Shown here piece after piece: positions 17,420 through 25,686 of a DNA stretch of 64,000 bases. The DNA is taken from NCBI GenBank assembly GCA_963737015.1, contig CAVTQZ010000001.1:124001-188000 (forward strand), read 5' to 3'. Numbering within the stretch: position 1 is the stretch's first letter; every line of letters starts with the position of its first letter. The notes below the pieces were generated by a model. It saw nothing but the letters and a program-made list of their open reading frames with translations. It searched no databases and was not told the origin of the DNA. The position numbers and the translations under genes were made by a program. This DNA is from CAVTQZ01 sp963737015 (GTDB lineage Bacteria > Actinomycetota > Acidimicrobiia > Acidimicrobiales > UBA8190).

Positions 17420-18511
17420 ATGAGCCGGCCCGTGGCGATCGTGTCGTTCGCGCAATCGAAGAACGTTCGTCGTGAGGAGCACCGCAACGAGGTCGAGATG
17501 CTCATGCCGGTCGTAGCCGAGGTGTTCGGCAACATCGGTTTGACGAAGGACGACATGGGCTTCGTCTGCTCTGGGAGCTCCGACTACCTGGTCGGCGCTC
17601 CCTTCAGCTTCGTCATGGCCCTCGATGCCGTCGGTGCCTGGCCTCCCATGCGTGAGAGCCACGTGGAGATGGACGGCGCATGGGCGCTCTACGAGGCGTG
17701 GACGGTGCTTCGGGAGGGCGAGGTCGACACGGCGCTCGTCTACAGCTTCGGGCGGTCCTCGCCAGGCGATGTGGGACGCGTTCTCGCTCTGCAGCTCGAT
17801 CCCTATTACCTCGCGCCGCTGTGGCCCGACGCCGTCGGGCTCGCAGCGCTTCAGGCGCGGGCGATGATCGACGAGGGACGTGCGACCGAGGAGGACTTCG
17901 CCGAGGTCGCGTCGCGGAGCCGCAAGCGAGCGAAGGACAACCCGAACGCTCAGGTCACGGGGGACAGGTCCGTGGAGGAGTTGCTGAAGGAGGACTACGT
18001 CGTGGAGCCCCTTCGCCGCCACTGTCTCCCGCCGATCTCGGACGGTGCCGCCGCGATCGTGCTCGCTGCCGGGGAGCGCGCCGAGCAGCTCGCCAACCGG
18101 CCTGCCTGGATCACCGGCATCGACCACCGGATGGAGACCCACGCCCTCGGAGCACGTGAGCTGACGAAGTCGCCCTCGACGCGCCGGGCGGCTGTGGGTG
18201 CGAGGTTGCTGGCGGACGAGTCGCAACCGTCCGCCGACGTCGAGATCGCCGAGCTGCACGCGCCGTTCGCCCACCAGGAGCTGATCCTCAAAGACGCCCT
18301 CGGGCTCTCGGACGACGTCGACGTCAATCCGTCCGGCGGAGCACTTGCGGCGAACCCGCTGATGGTCGCGGGCCTCACACGAATCGGCGAGGCGGCCTCC
18401 CGGATCATGAACGGGAAGGCGTCGAGAGCTCTGGCGCACGCGACATCTGGTCCCTGTCTGCAGCAGAACCTCGTGTGCGGGCTGTCGGCCGAGAACGGTG
18501 GGACCCGCTGA
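17420..18511 (+). CDS. Thiolase-fold (Ltp/SCP-x type) protein lacking the nucleophilic Cys
   Basis: 363 residues of the lipid-transfer-protein/thiolase group. The region where thiolases carry the acyl-accepting Cys reads SHVEMDGAWALYEA, with no Cys. Conserved later blocks are DGAAAIVLA, IAELHAPFAHQE and NPSGGALAANPLMVAG. Loss of that Cys is known in Ltp2, a retro-aldolase acting on side-chain steroid CoA esters, so an aldolase or structural role is more likely than thiolysis (inference). It pairs with the DUF35 genes upstream. Gene order (DUF35, Ltp, Ltp) resembles the KstR-controlled Rv3521-ltp4-ltp3 locus of Mycobacterium tuberculosis. Confidence 0.8.
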   Translation: MSRPVAIVSFAQSKNVRREEHRNEVEMLMPVVAEVFGNIGLTKDDMGFVCSGSSDYLVGAPFSFVMALDAVGAWPPMRESHVEMDGAWALYEAWTVLREGEVDTALVYSFGRSSPGDVGRVLALQLDPYYLAPLWPDAVGLAALQARAMIDEGRATEEDFAEVASRSRKRAKDNPNAQVTGDRSVEELLKEDYVVEPLRRHCLPPISDGAAAIVLAAGERAEQLANRPAWITGIDHRMETHALGARELTKSPSTRRAAVGARLLADESQPSADVEIAELHAPFAHQELILKDALGLSDDVDVNPSGGALAANPLMVAGLTRIGEAASRIMNGKASRALAHATSGPCLQQNLVCGLSAENGGTR

Positions 18512-19677
18512 TGGCCGAGCGTCTCGCCGTGATCGGAGTCGGGCAGACGAAGCACGCGTCTGCTCGCACCGACGTCTCCATCGCCGGGCTCCTGCGCGAG
18601 GCTGCGAAGCGCGCGCTCGAGGACGCATCGATGGACTGGTCCGACATCGACGCCGTGGTGATCGGAAAGGCGCCCGACATGTTCGAAGGCGTCATGATGC
18701 CCGAGCTCTATCTGGCGCCCGCACTCGGTGCAGTGGGAAAGCCGATGTTCAGGGTGCACACCGCCGGGTCGGTAGGCGGCTCGACGGCGCTCGTCGCGGC
18801 GCACCTCGTAGCGTCGGGTACGCACGAGAAGGTTTTGACCGTCGCCTTCGAGAAGCAGTCGGACTCCGACGCCATGTGGGCGCTCTCGGTACCGCAGCCG
18901 TTCTCGCCACCGCTCCTCGCAGGAGCAGGTGGATATTTCGCACCGATCATCCGTGCCTACATGCGCAGGTCCGCTGCCCCCGACCACATCGGCATCCTCG
19001 TCGCGGTGAAGGACCGGAAGCACGCGCTCAAGAACCCGTACGCGCACCTGCACATGGAGGACATCTCCTTCGAGACGGTCCGCGACTCGATGATGCTGTG
19101 GGACCCGATCCGTTATCTCGAGACCTGTCCCTCCTCGGACGGTGCGGCCGCGATGGTGCTCGCCTCGGAGCGCGTAGTGGGCGAGCGCGCAACAGTGCAT
19201 CCACCCGCCTGGGTGCACGGGATGGCGATGCGCTCCGAACCGACGATGTTCGCCGGCCGTGACCAGGTGAACCCGAGAGCCGGTGTCGAATGTGCCAAGG
19301 ACGTCTACTCGCAGGCGGGGATAACCGACCCGCGCAGAGAGATCGACACTGCCGAGGTCTACGTACCGTTCAGCTGGTACGAGCCGATGTGGCTCGAAAA
19401 TCTGGGCTTTGCGGCAGAGGGCGAAGGATGGAAGCTCACGGACGCAGGCGCGACCACGATGGGGGGTGACACCCCCTGGAACTGCTCCGGCGGGGTCCTC
19501 TCGACGAATCCGATCGGTGCTTCTGGGATGCTCCGCTTCCTGGAAGCGGCGATGCAGGTGCGTGAGCAGGCGGGCGATCACCAGGTCGACGGGGTCCGGC
19601 GCGCGCTGGGACACGCATACGGTGGCGGTTCGCAATTCTTCGCCATGTGGGTGGTCGGTCGCGACAAGCCGGAGTAG
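18511..19677 (+). CDS. Second thiolase-fold (Ltp-type) protein
   Basis: 388 residues, ATG at 18511 overlapping the previous stop (TGATG). The N-terminus IGVGQTKHASARTDVSIAGLLREAAKRALEDA and the blocks RVHTAGSVGGSTALVAAH, SSDGAAAMVLASE, AEVYVPFSWYEP and NCSGGVLSTNPIGASGM are typical of Ltp3-like thiolases. The usual Cys in the ACASG box appears to be replaced (AGSVGG, aligning Ser). HAYGGGSQFFAMWV closes the fold. It probably forms a complex with the first Ltp protein and/or the DUF35 partners, acting on an acyl-CoA intermediate. Confidence 0.8.
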   Translation: MAERLAVIGVGQTKHASARTDVSIAGLLREAAKRALEDASMDWSDIDAVVIGKAPDMFEGVMMPELYLAPALGAVGKPMFRVHTAGSVGGSTALVAAHLVASGTHEKVLTVAFEKQSDSDAMWALSVPQPFSPPLLAGAGGYFAPIIRAYMRRSAAPDHIGILVAVKDRKHALKNPYAHLHMEDISFETVRDSMMLWDPIRYLETCPSSDGAAAMVLASERVVGERATVHPPAWVHGMAMRSEPTMFAGRDQVNPRAGVECAKDVYSQAGITDPRREIDTAEVYVPFSWYEPMWLENLGFAAEGEGWKLTDAGATTMGGDTPWNCSGGVLSTNPIGASGMLRFLEAAMQVREQAGDHQVDGVRRALGHAYGGGSQFFAMWVVGRDKPE

Positions 19678-19733
19678 GTCGACACTAGGATCAACCGCTG
19701 AACAGGCGGGATCGCTCAGACGGAGGTTGCCGG

Positions 19734-19931
19734 ATGAAGGTCGTAGTGGACTTCGACACGTGCGCGTCCAACGCCGTGTGCATGGGTATCTGCCCGGAGG
19801 TGTTCGAGGTGCGCGACGACGGCTTTCTCTACGTTCTCGACGAGAACCCTCCTGCGGAACTGAACGACAAGCTCCGCATGGCGGAGAGCAACTGCCCGAC
19901 GGGTGCCATCACGCTCGTCGAAGACCAATAG
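19734..19931 (+). CDS. Single-cluster ferredoxin, FdxD-like (3Fe-4S type)
   Basis: 65 residues. The cluster motif is C10-x5-C16 with a late C54-P, and Asn13 where a 4Fe-4S protein would have Cys. This is the arrangement of P450-associated [3Fe-4S] ferredoxins such as FdxD, itself a steroid-regulon member in mycobacteria. Unlike FdxD (CLGIAP) there is an extra Cys20 (CMGICP). A GGAGG-type ribosome site (ACGGAGGTTGCCGG) lies 8-12 nt upstream. It probably carries electrons to a P450 or oxygenase not in this window. Confidence 0.85.
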   Translation: MKVVVDFDTCASNAVCMGICPEVFEVRDDGFLYVLDENPPAELNDKLRMAESNCPTGAITLVEDQ

Positions 19932-19938
19932 CTCGCCA

Positions 19939-21399
19939 GTGGACGCCGCCGCCTCCGGCGCGCGGCCCAGGGTCCGCTTCGCGCCGTCGCCAACCGGTTA
20001 CCTGCATGTAGGAAGTGCCCGTGCCGCGCTGTACAACTGGTTGTTCGCCCGTCACACCGGCGGCACGTTCATCCTCCGCATCGAGGACACGGACACCGAA
20101 CGCAACCGTGAGGAATGGGTCGACGGCATCTTGGAGGCGCTCGAGTGGCTGGGCATGGAGCCCGACGAAGGTCCCTACCGTCAGTCCCAACGAACGGCCC
20201 GCTACGAGGAGGCCGTCTCGATCCTTTGGGACACGGGGGCTGTCTACGCCTGTGACTGCAGTCGCGAACAGATAGACGCACGCACCAAGGACAACTCCAC
20301 CCCGGGTTACGACGGTTTCTGCCGTGACCGGAAGCTCGACCGCCATGCAGGCGCCCTCCGCCTGAGGGTTCCCGACGAGGGCGAGACGGTGGTGAGCGAT
20401 GTGGTGCGCGGCGAGGTGAGGTTCCCCAACGCGGCGATCGAGGACTTCGTGGTGGTCAAGTCCAATGGCGCGCCGCTCTTCGTGCTGGCGAACGTGGTGG
20501 ACGATATGGACATGACGATCTCCCATGTCATCCGCGGGGAGGATCTGCTTCCCTCTACCCCCAAGGGTCTGCTCCTCTGGTCGGACCTCGCCACAGCGGG
20601 CTTCGGCACGGGATCCTTCGTCCCTCAGTTCGCGCACCTCCCGTTACTCGTGAACGAGAAGCGCCAGAAGCTTTCGAAAAGACGCGATCCGGTTTCGGTC
20701 GAGGTCTACCGGGAAGAGGGTTACCTGCCCGAGGCGATGCGCAATTACATAGCGCTCCTCGGATGGAGCGATCCCTCGGGCAAGGAGATCCTGAGCACTG
20801 AAGAGATGGTGCAGGAGTTCAGCCTCGAGGCGGTGAACCACGCTCCTGCGTTCTTCGACCTCGACAAGCTCAAGTGGATGAACGGGGAGTACATACGTGC
20901 CATGGGAGTGGACGATTTCGTTTCCACTTCCCGGCCGTGGCTGTCACCACCGAGTGCTCCGTGGCCTCCGGAGCGGTTCGACGAGAAGGTTTTCGTGCGA
21001 ATGGCACCGCTCGTACAGGAGCGCGTAGCCGTATTGAGCGAGGTCCCCCCGATGGTCGACTTCCTCTTCCTCGAGCAACCCGTGATGGAGGAGACTTCAT
21101 GGCAGGCGGTACTCGCCGATGACCATGCGCAGGCGATACTCGACGGCGCTCTGGCCGCTTACAGGGACTGTGACTGGACCGCGGACGTCCTCCACATCGT
21201 GACCGGCGACCTGGCGCAGTCCGTGGGACGCAAGCTCGGCCGGGCACAGATGCCGATCCGGGTGGCCGTAACCGGACGCCGGGTCGGGCCGCCTCTGTTC
21301 GAGTCGATGGCGGTCCTCGGGCGGGAGCCGGTTCTCGAACGGTTGGCTCTTGCACGGCGACGGCTCAGTGTGGCGGAAGCCTCGGGACAGGGAGGCTGA
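19939..21399 (+). CDS. gltX: Glutamyl-tRNA synthetase
   Basis: 486 residues from the GTG at 19939, 7 nt after the ferredoxin stop; an upstream in-frame GTG at 19903 lies inside that gene. Class I aminoacyl-tRNA synthetase motifs are present: the HIGH equivalent in APSPTGYLHVGSARAALYNWL, the DTDTERN segment, and KMSKS as KLSKRRDPVS. The C-terminal anticodon-binding helical region is complete and of normal length. The enzyme charges tRNA-Glu (and possibly tRNA-Gln in organisms using the amidotransferase route) in the cytoplasm. Confidence 0.95.
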   Translation: MDAAASGARPRVRFAPSPTGYLHVGSARAALYNWLFARHTGGTFILRIEDTDTERNREEWVDGILEALEWLGMEPDEGPYRQSQRTARYEEAVSILWDTGAVYACDCSREQIDARTKDNSTPGYDGFCRDRKLDRHAGALRLRVPDEGETVVSDVVRGEVRFPNAAIEDFVVVKSNGAPLFVLANVVDDMDMTISHVIRGEDLLPSTPKGLLLWSDLATAGFGTGSFVPQFAHLPLLVNEKRQKLSKRRDPVSVEVYREEGYLPEAMRNYIALLGWSDPSGKEILSTEEMVQEFSLEAVNHAPAFFDLDKLKWMNGEYIRAMGVDDFVSTSRPWLSPPSAPWPPERFDEKVFVRMAPLVQERVAVLSEVPPMVDFLFLEQPVMEETSWQAVLADDHAQAILDGALAAYRDCDWTADVLHIVTGDLAQSVGRKLGRAQMPIRVAVTGRRVGPPLFESMAVLGREPVLERLALARRRLSVAEASGQGG

Positions 21400-21405
21400 T
21401 GAGAG

Positions 21406-22047
21406 GTGCTCGTCGGAACGGTCCTTCGAGTTGCATGGAAGCTGTTGCTCGGTCTGGTCGTGCTGGTCGTCGGTTACCTTGCGGTGACCGCGGTGCAGGT
21501 ATGGCTCACGTCAAGGCATTCCGACCCGCGCCGTGCGCAGGCTGCCGTCGTGATGGGTGCAGCGCAGTACAACGGTCTTCCTTCACCCGACTTGAAGGCC
21601 AGGCTCGAGGTCGCTGAGGGCCTCTGGAAGCGACACCTCGTGCCTCTCGTGGTGGTAACGGGTTACAAGGAGCAGGGTGACCGCTACACAGAAGCCGAGG
21701 CCTCGAGCACGTGGCTCGCGAACCACGGCTTACCCGCCCACGACATCGTCCAAGCGGGCGGCAACGACTCGTGGGCAAACCTTTCCGACGCTGCAAACGC
21801 TCTGCGTGCGAGGGATCTGAACGAAGTTCTGCTCGTTACAGACGGCTTCCACGAGGACCGCAGCCTGGCGATTGCGAGCGGTCTGGGGCTCAAGGTGTGG
21901 CCCGTTCCTGCGACCGATTCACCGATCAAGGGTTGGTCGGCTGTTCCGTACTTCGCCAAGGAGACGCTCGGCGTTGGGCTCGGACGTCTTTTCGGGTACT
22001 CCCGCCTGCACGACCTGGTTGCATCGGGTGCCGGTGCCGTGGGTTAG
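21406..22047 (+). CDS. DUF218/YdcF-SanA-type membrane-anchored protein
   Basis: 213 residues, GTG start with GGAGG 10 nt upstream and only 6 nt after gltX. One N-terminal transmembrane helix (LLLGLVVLVVGYLAVTAV) precedes a DUF218 domain: AAVVMGAAQYNG, LVVVTGYKEQGD, TEAEASSTWLANHG, GNDSWANLSDAA and VLLVTDGFHEDRS. The family (ElyC, SanA, YdcF) affects envelope integrity in other bacteria, but the chemistry is unsettled. Confidence 0.85.
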   Translation: MLVGTVLRVAWKLLLGLVVLVVGYLAVTAVQVWLTSRHSDPRRAQAAVVMGAAQYNGLPSPDLKARLEVAEGLWKRHLVPLVVVTGYKEQGDRYTEAEASSTWLANHGLPAHDIVQAGGNDSWANLSDAANALRARDLNEVLLVTDGFHEDRSLAIASGLGLKVWPVPATDSPIKGWSAVPYFAKETLGVGLGRLFGYSRLHDLVASGAGAVG

Positions 22048-22062
22048 TTTGGGAGGACCCGT

Positions 22063-22137
22063 TCGGGGGTGGTGTAATCGGCAACACGGCAGGTTCTGGC
22101 CCTGTTATTGGGGGTTCGAGTCCTCCCCCCCGAGCCA
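22063..22137 (+). tRNA. tRNA-Gln (CTG)
   Basis: A full cloverleaf can be drawn. Acceptor TCGGGGG/CCCCCGA, D stem GTGT/ACAC, anticodon stem GCAGG/CCTGT with loop TTCTGGC (anticodon CTG at 22096-22098), T arm GGGGG-TTCGAGT-CCTCC, and encoded CCA at 22135-22137. Confidence 0.93.
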
Positions 22138-22163
22138 AATTTCTCGATGGAGGAAGACGCACG

Positions 22164-23093
22164 ATGACTGTCCTCGGTCGCACGGAGCTGGACGTCTTTG
22201 CGATCTGCCTGGGTGGCAACGTCTTCGGCTGGACCGCAGACGAGGATCAGTCACGGTCTGTACTCGATGCCTATGCCGCAGCAGGAGGGAACTTCGTCGA
22301 CACGGCGAATTCATACCTGGTCGAACATGGTCTCTCCGAGAGGATCATCGGGCGTTGGATGGCGGACAGGGGCAATCGTGACCACGTGGTCGTGGCGACG
22401 AAGGTCGGGGGAGGCCGGGACGCGAAGCTACGCAACTTACGGGCAGAGACGATCGCGACCGAGGCGGAGGCTTCCCTGAAGCGCCTCCAGACGGACCACA
22501 TCGACCTCTATTACGCGCATTTCGACGACTCGGAGACGCCGCTGGAGGAGACCGTGGAGGCCTTCGACACCCTCGTAAAGGAGGGAAAGGTCCGCCACAT
22601 CGGTGCTTCGAATTATTCGCCGGCCAGGCTCACCGCTGCTCTCGAGCTACAGCGCGAGCTCGGACTCGCCGAGTTCACGGTTCTTCAGCCCTTCTACAAT
22701 CTCGTGGAGCGAGAGTTCGAACGGACCTTGTTGCCCGTCGCAGAGGCGTGGGAGCTTGCCGTCCTGCCGTATTACGCCCTCGCGATGGGGTTCCTCACTG
22801 GTAAATACCGCTCCGGCGGCGGCGAGGTCGACTCCCCGAGGGCCGGAGGCGCCCGGAAATACCTGGAAAAAGGCGGGGAAGCGGTCCTGGATGCACTCGA
22901 CGCCGTCGCAGCAGCTCATGACACCACAGTTGCCGCAACGTCCCTGGCGTGGTTGCGCTCCCGCCCGAATGTCGTGGCGCCCATTGCGAGCGCCCGCAGC
23001 GAGAAGCAGCTCGCCGACATACTGCCGGCAGCAGAGCTCGAACTGACTTCCGAGGAGATAGACCGCTTGTCAGCGGTGACAGCGCGCGCCTAG
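22164..23093 (+). CDS. Aldo-keto reductase family oxidoreductase
   Basis: 309 residues from the ATG at 22164 (GGAGG ribosome site 10 nt upstream, just after the tRNA). (Beta/alpha)8-barrel AKR with the catalytic set: Asp in NFVDTANSYL, Tyr in the same motif region (SYLVEHGLSERIIG), Lys in VVATKVG and the His-equivalent in DLYYAHFDD. GKVRHIGASNYSP and the C-terminal nucleotide-binding block (VVAPIASARSEKQL) fit NADPH-dependent carbonyl reduction. Substrate unknown. Its stop overlaps the stop of the convergent HAD gene by 4 nt. Confidence 0.9.
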   Translation: MTVLGRTELDVFAICLGGNVFGWTADEDQSRSVLDAYAAAGGNFVDTANSYLVEHGLSERIIGRWMADRGNRDHVVVATKVGGGRDAKLRNLRAETIATEAEASLKRLQTDHIDLYYAHFDDSETPLEETVEAFDTLVKEGKVRHIGASNYSPARLTAALELQRELGLAEFTVLQPFYNLVEREFERTLLPVAEAWELAVLPYYALAMGFLTGKYRSGGGEVDSPRAGGARKYLEKGGEAVLDALDAVAAAHDTTVAATSLAWLRSRPNVVAPIASARSEKQLADILPAAELELTSEEIDRLSAVTARA

Positions 23094-23758
23094 GGATCCT
23101 TGAGCAGCGCGAGCGGGGACGTGTCGAACTGCTGAAGGATCTCTCGGACATCACGGTAGACGTGCAGCGCGCCGGCCTCGCTGAGCTCGTGCTCACTGAA
23201 TCCTCCCGTCTCGACCGCGACGCAGCCCACGCCCGCTGCTCTGGCGGCTTCGATGTCCCAGGTGCTGTCGCCGACCACGAGCGTTCCTCGCGGATCGATT
23301 CCGCCTGCCTTCATCGCCGCCAGGAACACATCGGGCTCGGGTTTGGACGATTCCACGTCATCGGACGTCGTTTGGGCGTCGATTGCGTCCTCGGCGTCGA
23401 TCAATCGCCGCAGGTGCTCTAGCTCCTCTCCGGGCGATGAGGTGGCGAGCACGACTTTGAGGCCCGCGCTGTGAACTCGGCGCAAGAGATCGGCCGCGCC
23501 GGGGAAGACCTGCGCCTCTTCGATGAGTCCTTTGTACTGCCTACCTCGTGCGTCCTCGACGGCGTCGTCGGGGTGTCCGAGCAGGTGGGGAACGAGTTGA
23601 TCGCCACCCATGCCTACCAACCGATGGATGGCGTTCATGGGCGCCCACTCACCATTTTCACGAAGCGCGCGCGACCAGGTCAGGACGTGCAGATAGTTGG
23701 TATCGACGAGGGTGCCGTCCACGTCGAACAGCACCCCTCGTCGATACTCGTTTCCCAT
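23090..23758 (-). CDS. HAD-superfamily phosphatase, phosphoglycolate-phosphatase-like
   Basis: 222 residues from MGNEYRRG at 23758. Motif I is VLFDVDGTLVDTN (nucleophile Asp and acid/base Asp), motif II VVLATSSPGEE, motif III Lys in ESSKPEPDVF, and motif IV VVGDSTWDIEAA. A helical cap between residues 20 and 85 fits the beta-phosphoglucomutase/phosphoglycolate phosphatase group. It should hydrolyse a small phosphate ester. Its start lies 1 nt downstream of the CsbD-like stop on the same strand, suggesting one transcript. Confidence 0.85.
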   Translation of the reverse strand: MGNEYRRGVLFDVDGTLVDTNYLHVLTWSRALRENGEWAPMNAIHRLVGMGGDQLVPHLLGHPDDAVEDARGRQYKGLIEEAQVFPGAADLLRRVHSAGLKVVLATSSPGEELEHLRRLIDAEDAIDAQTTSDDVESSKPEPDVFLAAMKAGGIDPRGTLVVGDSTWDIEAARAAGVGCVAVETGGFSEHELSEAGALHVYRDVREILQQFDTSPLALLKDP

Positions 23759-23759
23759 C

Positions 23760-23999
23760 TCAGGACTGATGACTCTTCTGTTCCGCCTCGTGAGCCTTTG
23801 CGGCGGCCCGTGCCTTCTCGGCCTCCGCCTCCTTACGGGCGACGTCGCGGTCAGCTTCCGCCTTGTCCTGCTGTGCTCGGCCTTCTCGCCTGAGGTCGTC
23901 ATGGCCCGCCAGAGCACCGGCCGCCTCTTTCACCTTGCCCTTCACGTCCTCCACGACGCCCTCAGCGGCAGCCTCCGGTCCAGTTTTGGAGTCACCCAT
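23760..23999 (-). CDS. CsbD-like small stress protein
   Basis: 79 residues, highly charged and Ala/Lys/Glu-rich. The first 35 residues (GVVEDVKGKVKEAAGALAGHDDLRREG) match the CsbD pattern of small general-stress proteins. The remainder is a long charged helix rich in Ala-Glu-Lys. No catalytic residues. It sits directly upstream of the HAD gene. The 180 nt upstream (24000-24179) hold no gene I can support. Confidence 0.7.
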   Translation of the reverse strand: MGDSKTGPEAAAEGVVEDVKGKVKEAAGALAGHDDLRREGRAQQDKAEADRDVARKEAEAEKARAAAKAHEAEQKSHQS

Positions 24000-24179
24000 G
24001 TCATTTCTCCTTTTCTCGCGGACAGTCTCCGAAGAAACTTGCAGGTCTTGGGCCCGCCACCGGCTCGAGTACCTGCAACCGGCCCGGTGCAGTCATACCC
24101 AGAATCCCGACGCTTCCAACATGGCCGTGGTAAACCCCGGTCGAGTGCTGGGACCCGCTCCTCGAAGTGGCGCTTTGAT

Positions 24180-24455
24180 TCAGTTCGCGCCTTCGCCCTC
24201 GATCCTCAGCGATCCGAGGAAGTCGCGGAGCTTCACCACGGTGTCCGCAGGGACGTCACCATGAGGAGGCAGATGGTAGACCTCCGTCCGCTCGTCGACT
24301 GTCACGCGATAGCGATCCTTGGTCTCGGCCTTCACCTCGCCTACGGCCTCGAGCAGAGAAAGGACTTGATGTGGCTTGAGATTGGCGGGCAGCGGATGCC
24401 CGGTCAAACGTTCGAGGGTTCGGCGCTGCTCGTGGTCAAGGTGGTGAACGGCCAC
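24180..24455 (-). CDS. Small hypothetical protein
   Basis: 91 residues: MAVHHLDHEQRRTLERLTG then a helix-strand-strand-helix pattern (RYRVTVDERTEVYHLPPHGDVPADTVVKLRDFL). The second half is faintly reminiscent of the small dsRBD-like fold of HicA proteins, but the catalytic His motif of HicA is absent, so I do not assign it. It lies just downstream of the channel-like gene on the same strand (22 nt gap). Confidence 0.55.
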   Translation of the reverse strand: MAVHHLDHEQRRTLERLTGHPLPANLKPHQVLSLLEAVGEVKAETKDRYRVTVDERTEVYHLPPHGDVPADTVVKLRDFLGSLRIEGEGAN

Positions 24456-24476
24456 AGGTTTCTCCCTTCTCGACGG

Positions 24477-25631
24477 CTAACCGTCGGACTGTTTGCGAGA
24501 CGTCGGCGACAGGACTGGAGGTCGGTGAGATTCGAAACTGAAACCGCCCGGTGCACGCTGAGGCGGCCGCAAGGGAGCCACGGTCCGAGATCGAAGATGA
24601 CTGCGCGTCCCGGACCACGGCGCGGGAGGAGCGGTAGCCCGGTCACAAAGTCGGTAAGCCACGTTCTCGTAGTTGACGCGCCAACCTCGGAAATCGGTCC
24701 ATGCCTCTTCGGCACTCCGCTCCAAGCCGAATCCGGTCTCCTCGAGCATCGCGACTGCGCTCTCGAATTCTTCGTAGGTCAGCTCGATCGGTCCCTCGGG
24801 GTCGGGATCGGGATCCACCTCCCAGCCGAGCAGTTTCGCGATCCTGTGCAGCGCGGTGAATCCCATGCGGAGACACAACCTGGCCTGAGACGATGCGTCG
24901 CTCGGGGAGAGAGCCAGGTGCATCGCCGCAGCGTCCATCACCGCCAACAGGCCGACGATCCAGGAGTACCAAGGCTCTGGAGAGCGAAAAAGCAAGAGCA
25001 CCGGATAGGTCGTATGACTCTCGGCGATGTCCGCAGCGGCTTCCTCCCAGTCCGAGTAGAACTGGGGAAGGGCGTCAGTGATGCCCACGATCTGGTGCCG
25101 GGCGAGCACTTCGGGACCCCATGCGGGCACACCGGCCCGGCTCTCGAGCATTGCGACGAGCGTCTCGCGACGGTTGAAAGCTCCATAGAGCGCAGGGAGA
25201 TATGCAATCTGAAGGGCAACGATGATCGCCCATAGCGCTCCCGCCGCTATGTCGATTCCGATGTTCGTCGATCCTCCTCTGTGGACAGAACCAACTGTGA
25301 ACAACGCAGTGGTGCTCTGCGTGATTGCCTGTGCGAAGTCGTGAGTGGTGTTGACCAACATGAGGGCGAACCCGACACTCAACGAACCTGCCCAGAACAG
25401 AAGTTGAGCCATGAGAGCGACGGGGCCGAGGGGAGCCAGGAATGCATCCTTCAGCTCGTAATCGGTGATGAAGACCGTGCCCGCCAGGAAGACCATGCGC
25501 ACCGCCCGGTTCACCATCACGGACAGGCGGTCGAAGCCTTTCGGGCTTCGAGGCAGGACCATCGTGAACAGTACGCTCGCCCCGGTTAGCAGAACGATGA
25601 CAATTCCGATGGCGAAGAACAATTGGTCCAT
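24477..25631 (-). CDS. Two-pore-type ion-channel-like membrane protein with long cytoplasmic tail
   Basis: 384 residues from the ATG at 25631. Five hydrophobic helices lie in the first ~170 residues. The pore-loop region reads TQSTTALFTVGSVHRGG, where a potassium channel would have T-V-G-Y/F-G-D, so the selectivity filter is degenerate. The cytoplasmic part is acidic (WEVDPDPDPEGPIELTYEEFESAV) and ends in a Pro/Arg-rich tail. The fold resembles Ion_trans_2 proteins, but ion selectivity cannot be claimed. It is divergent from the lipoprotein gene at 25687. Confidence 0.65.
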   Translation of the reverse strand: MDQLFFAIGIVIVLLTGASVLFTMVLPRSPKGFDRLSVMVNRAVRMVFLAGTVFITDYELKDAFLAPLGPVALMAQLLFWAGSLSVGFALMLVNTTHDFAQAITQSTTALFTVGSVHRGGSTNIGIDIAAGALWAIIVALQIAYLPALYGAFNRRETLVAMLESRAGVPAWGPEVLARHQIVGITDALPQFYSDWEEAAADIAESHTTYPVLLLFRSPEPWYSWIVGLLAVMDAAAMHLALSPSDASSQARLCLRMGFTALHRIAKLLGWEVDPDPDPEGPIELTYEEFESAVAMLEETGFGLERSAEEAWTDFRGWRVNYENVAYRLCDRATAPPAPWSGTRSHLRSRTVAPLRPPQRAPGGFSFESHRPPVLSPTSRKQSDG

Positions 25632-25686
25632 CGTGCGGCACAATACAGGTGGGGGTTGCATCATCTCTGGGGAGAGGAGCTTTCTT

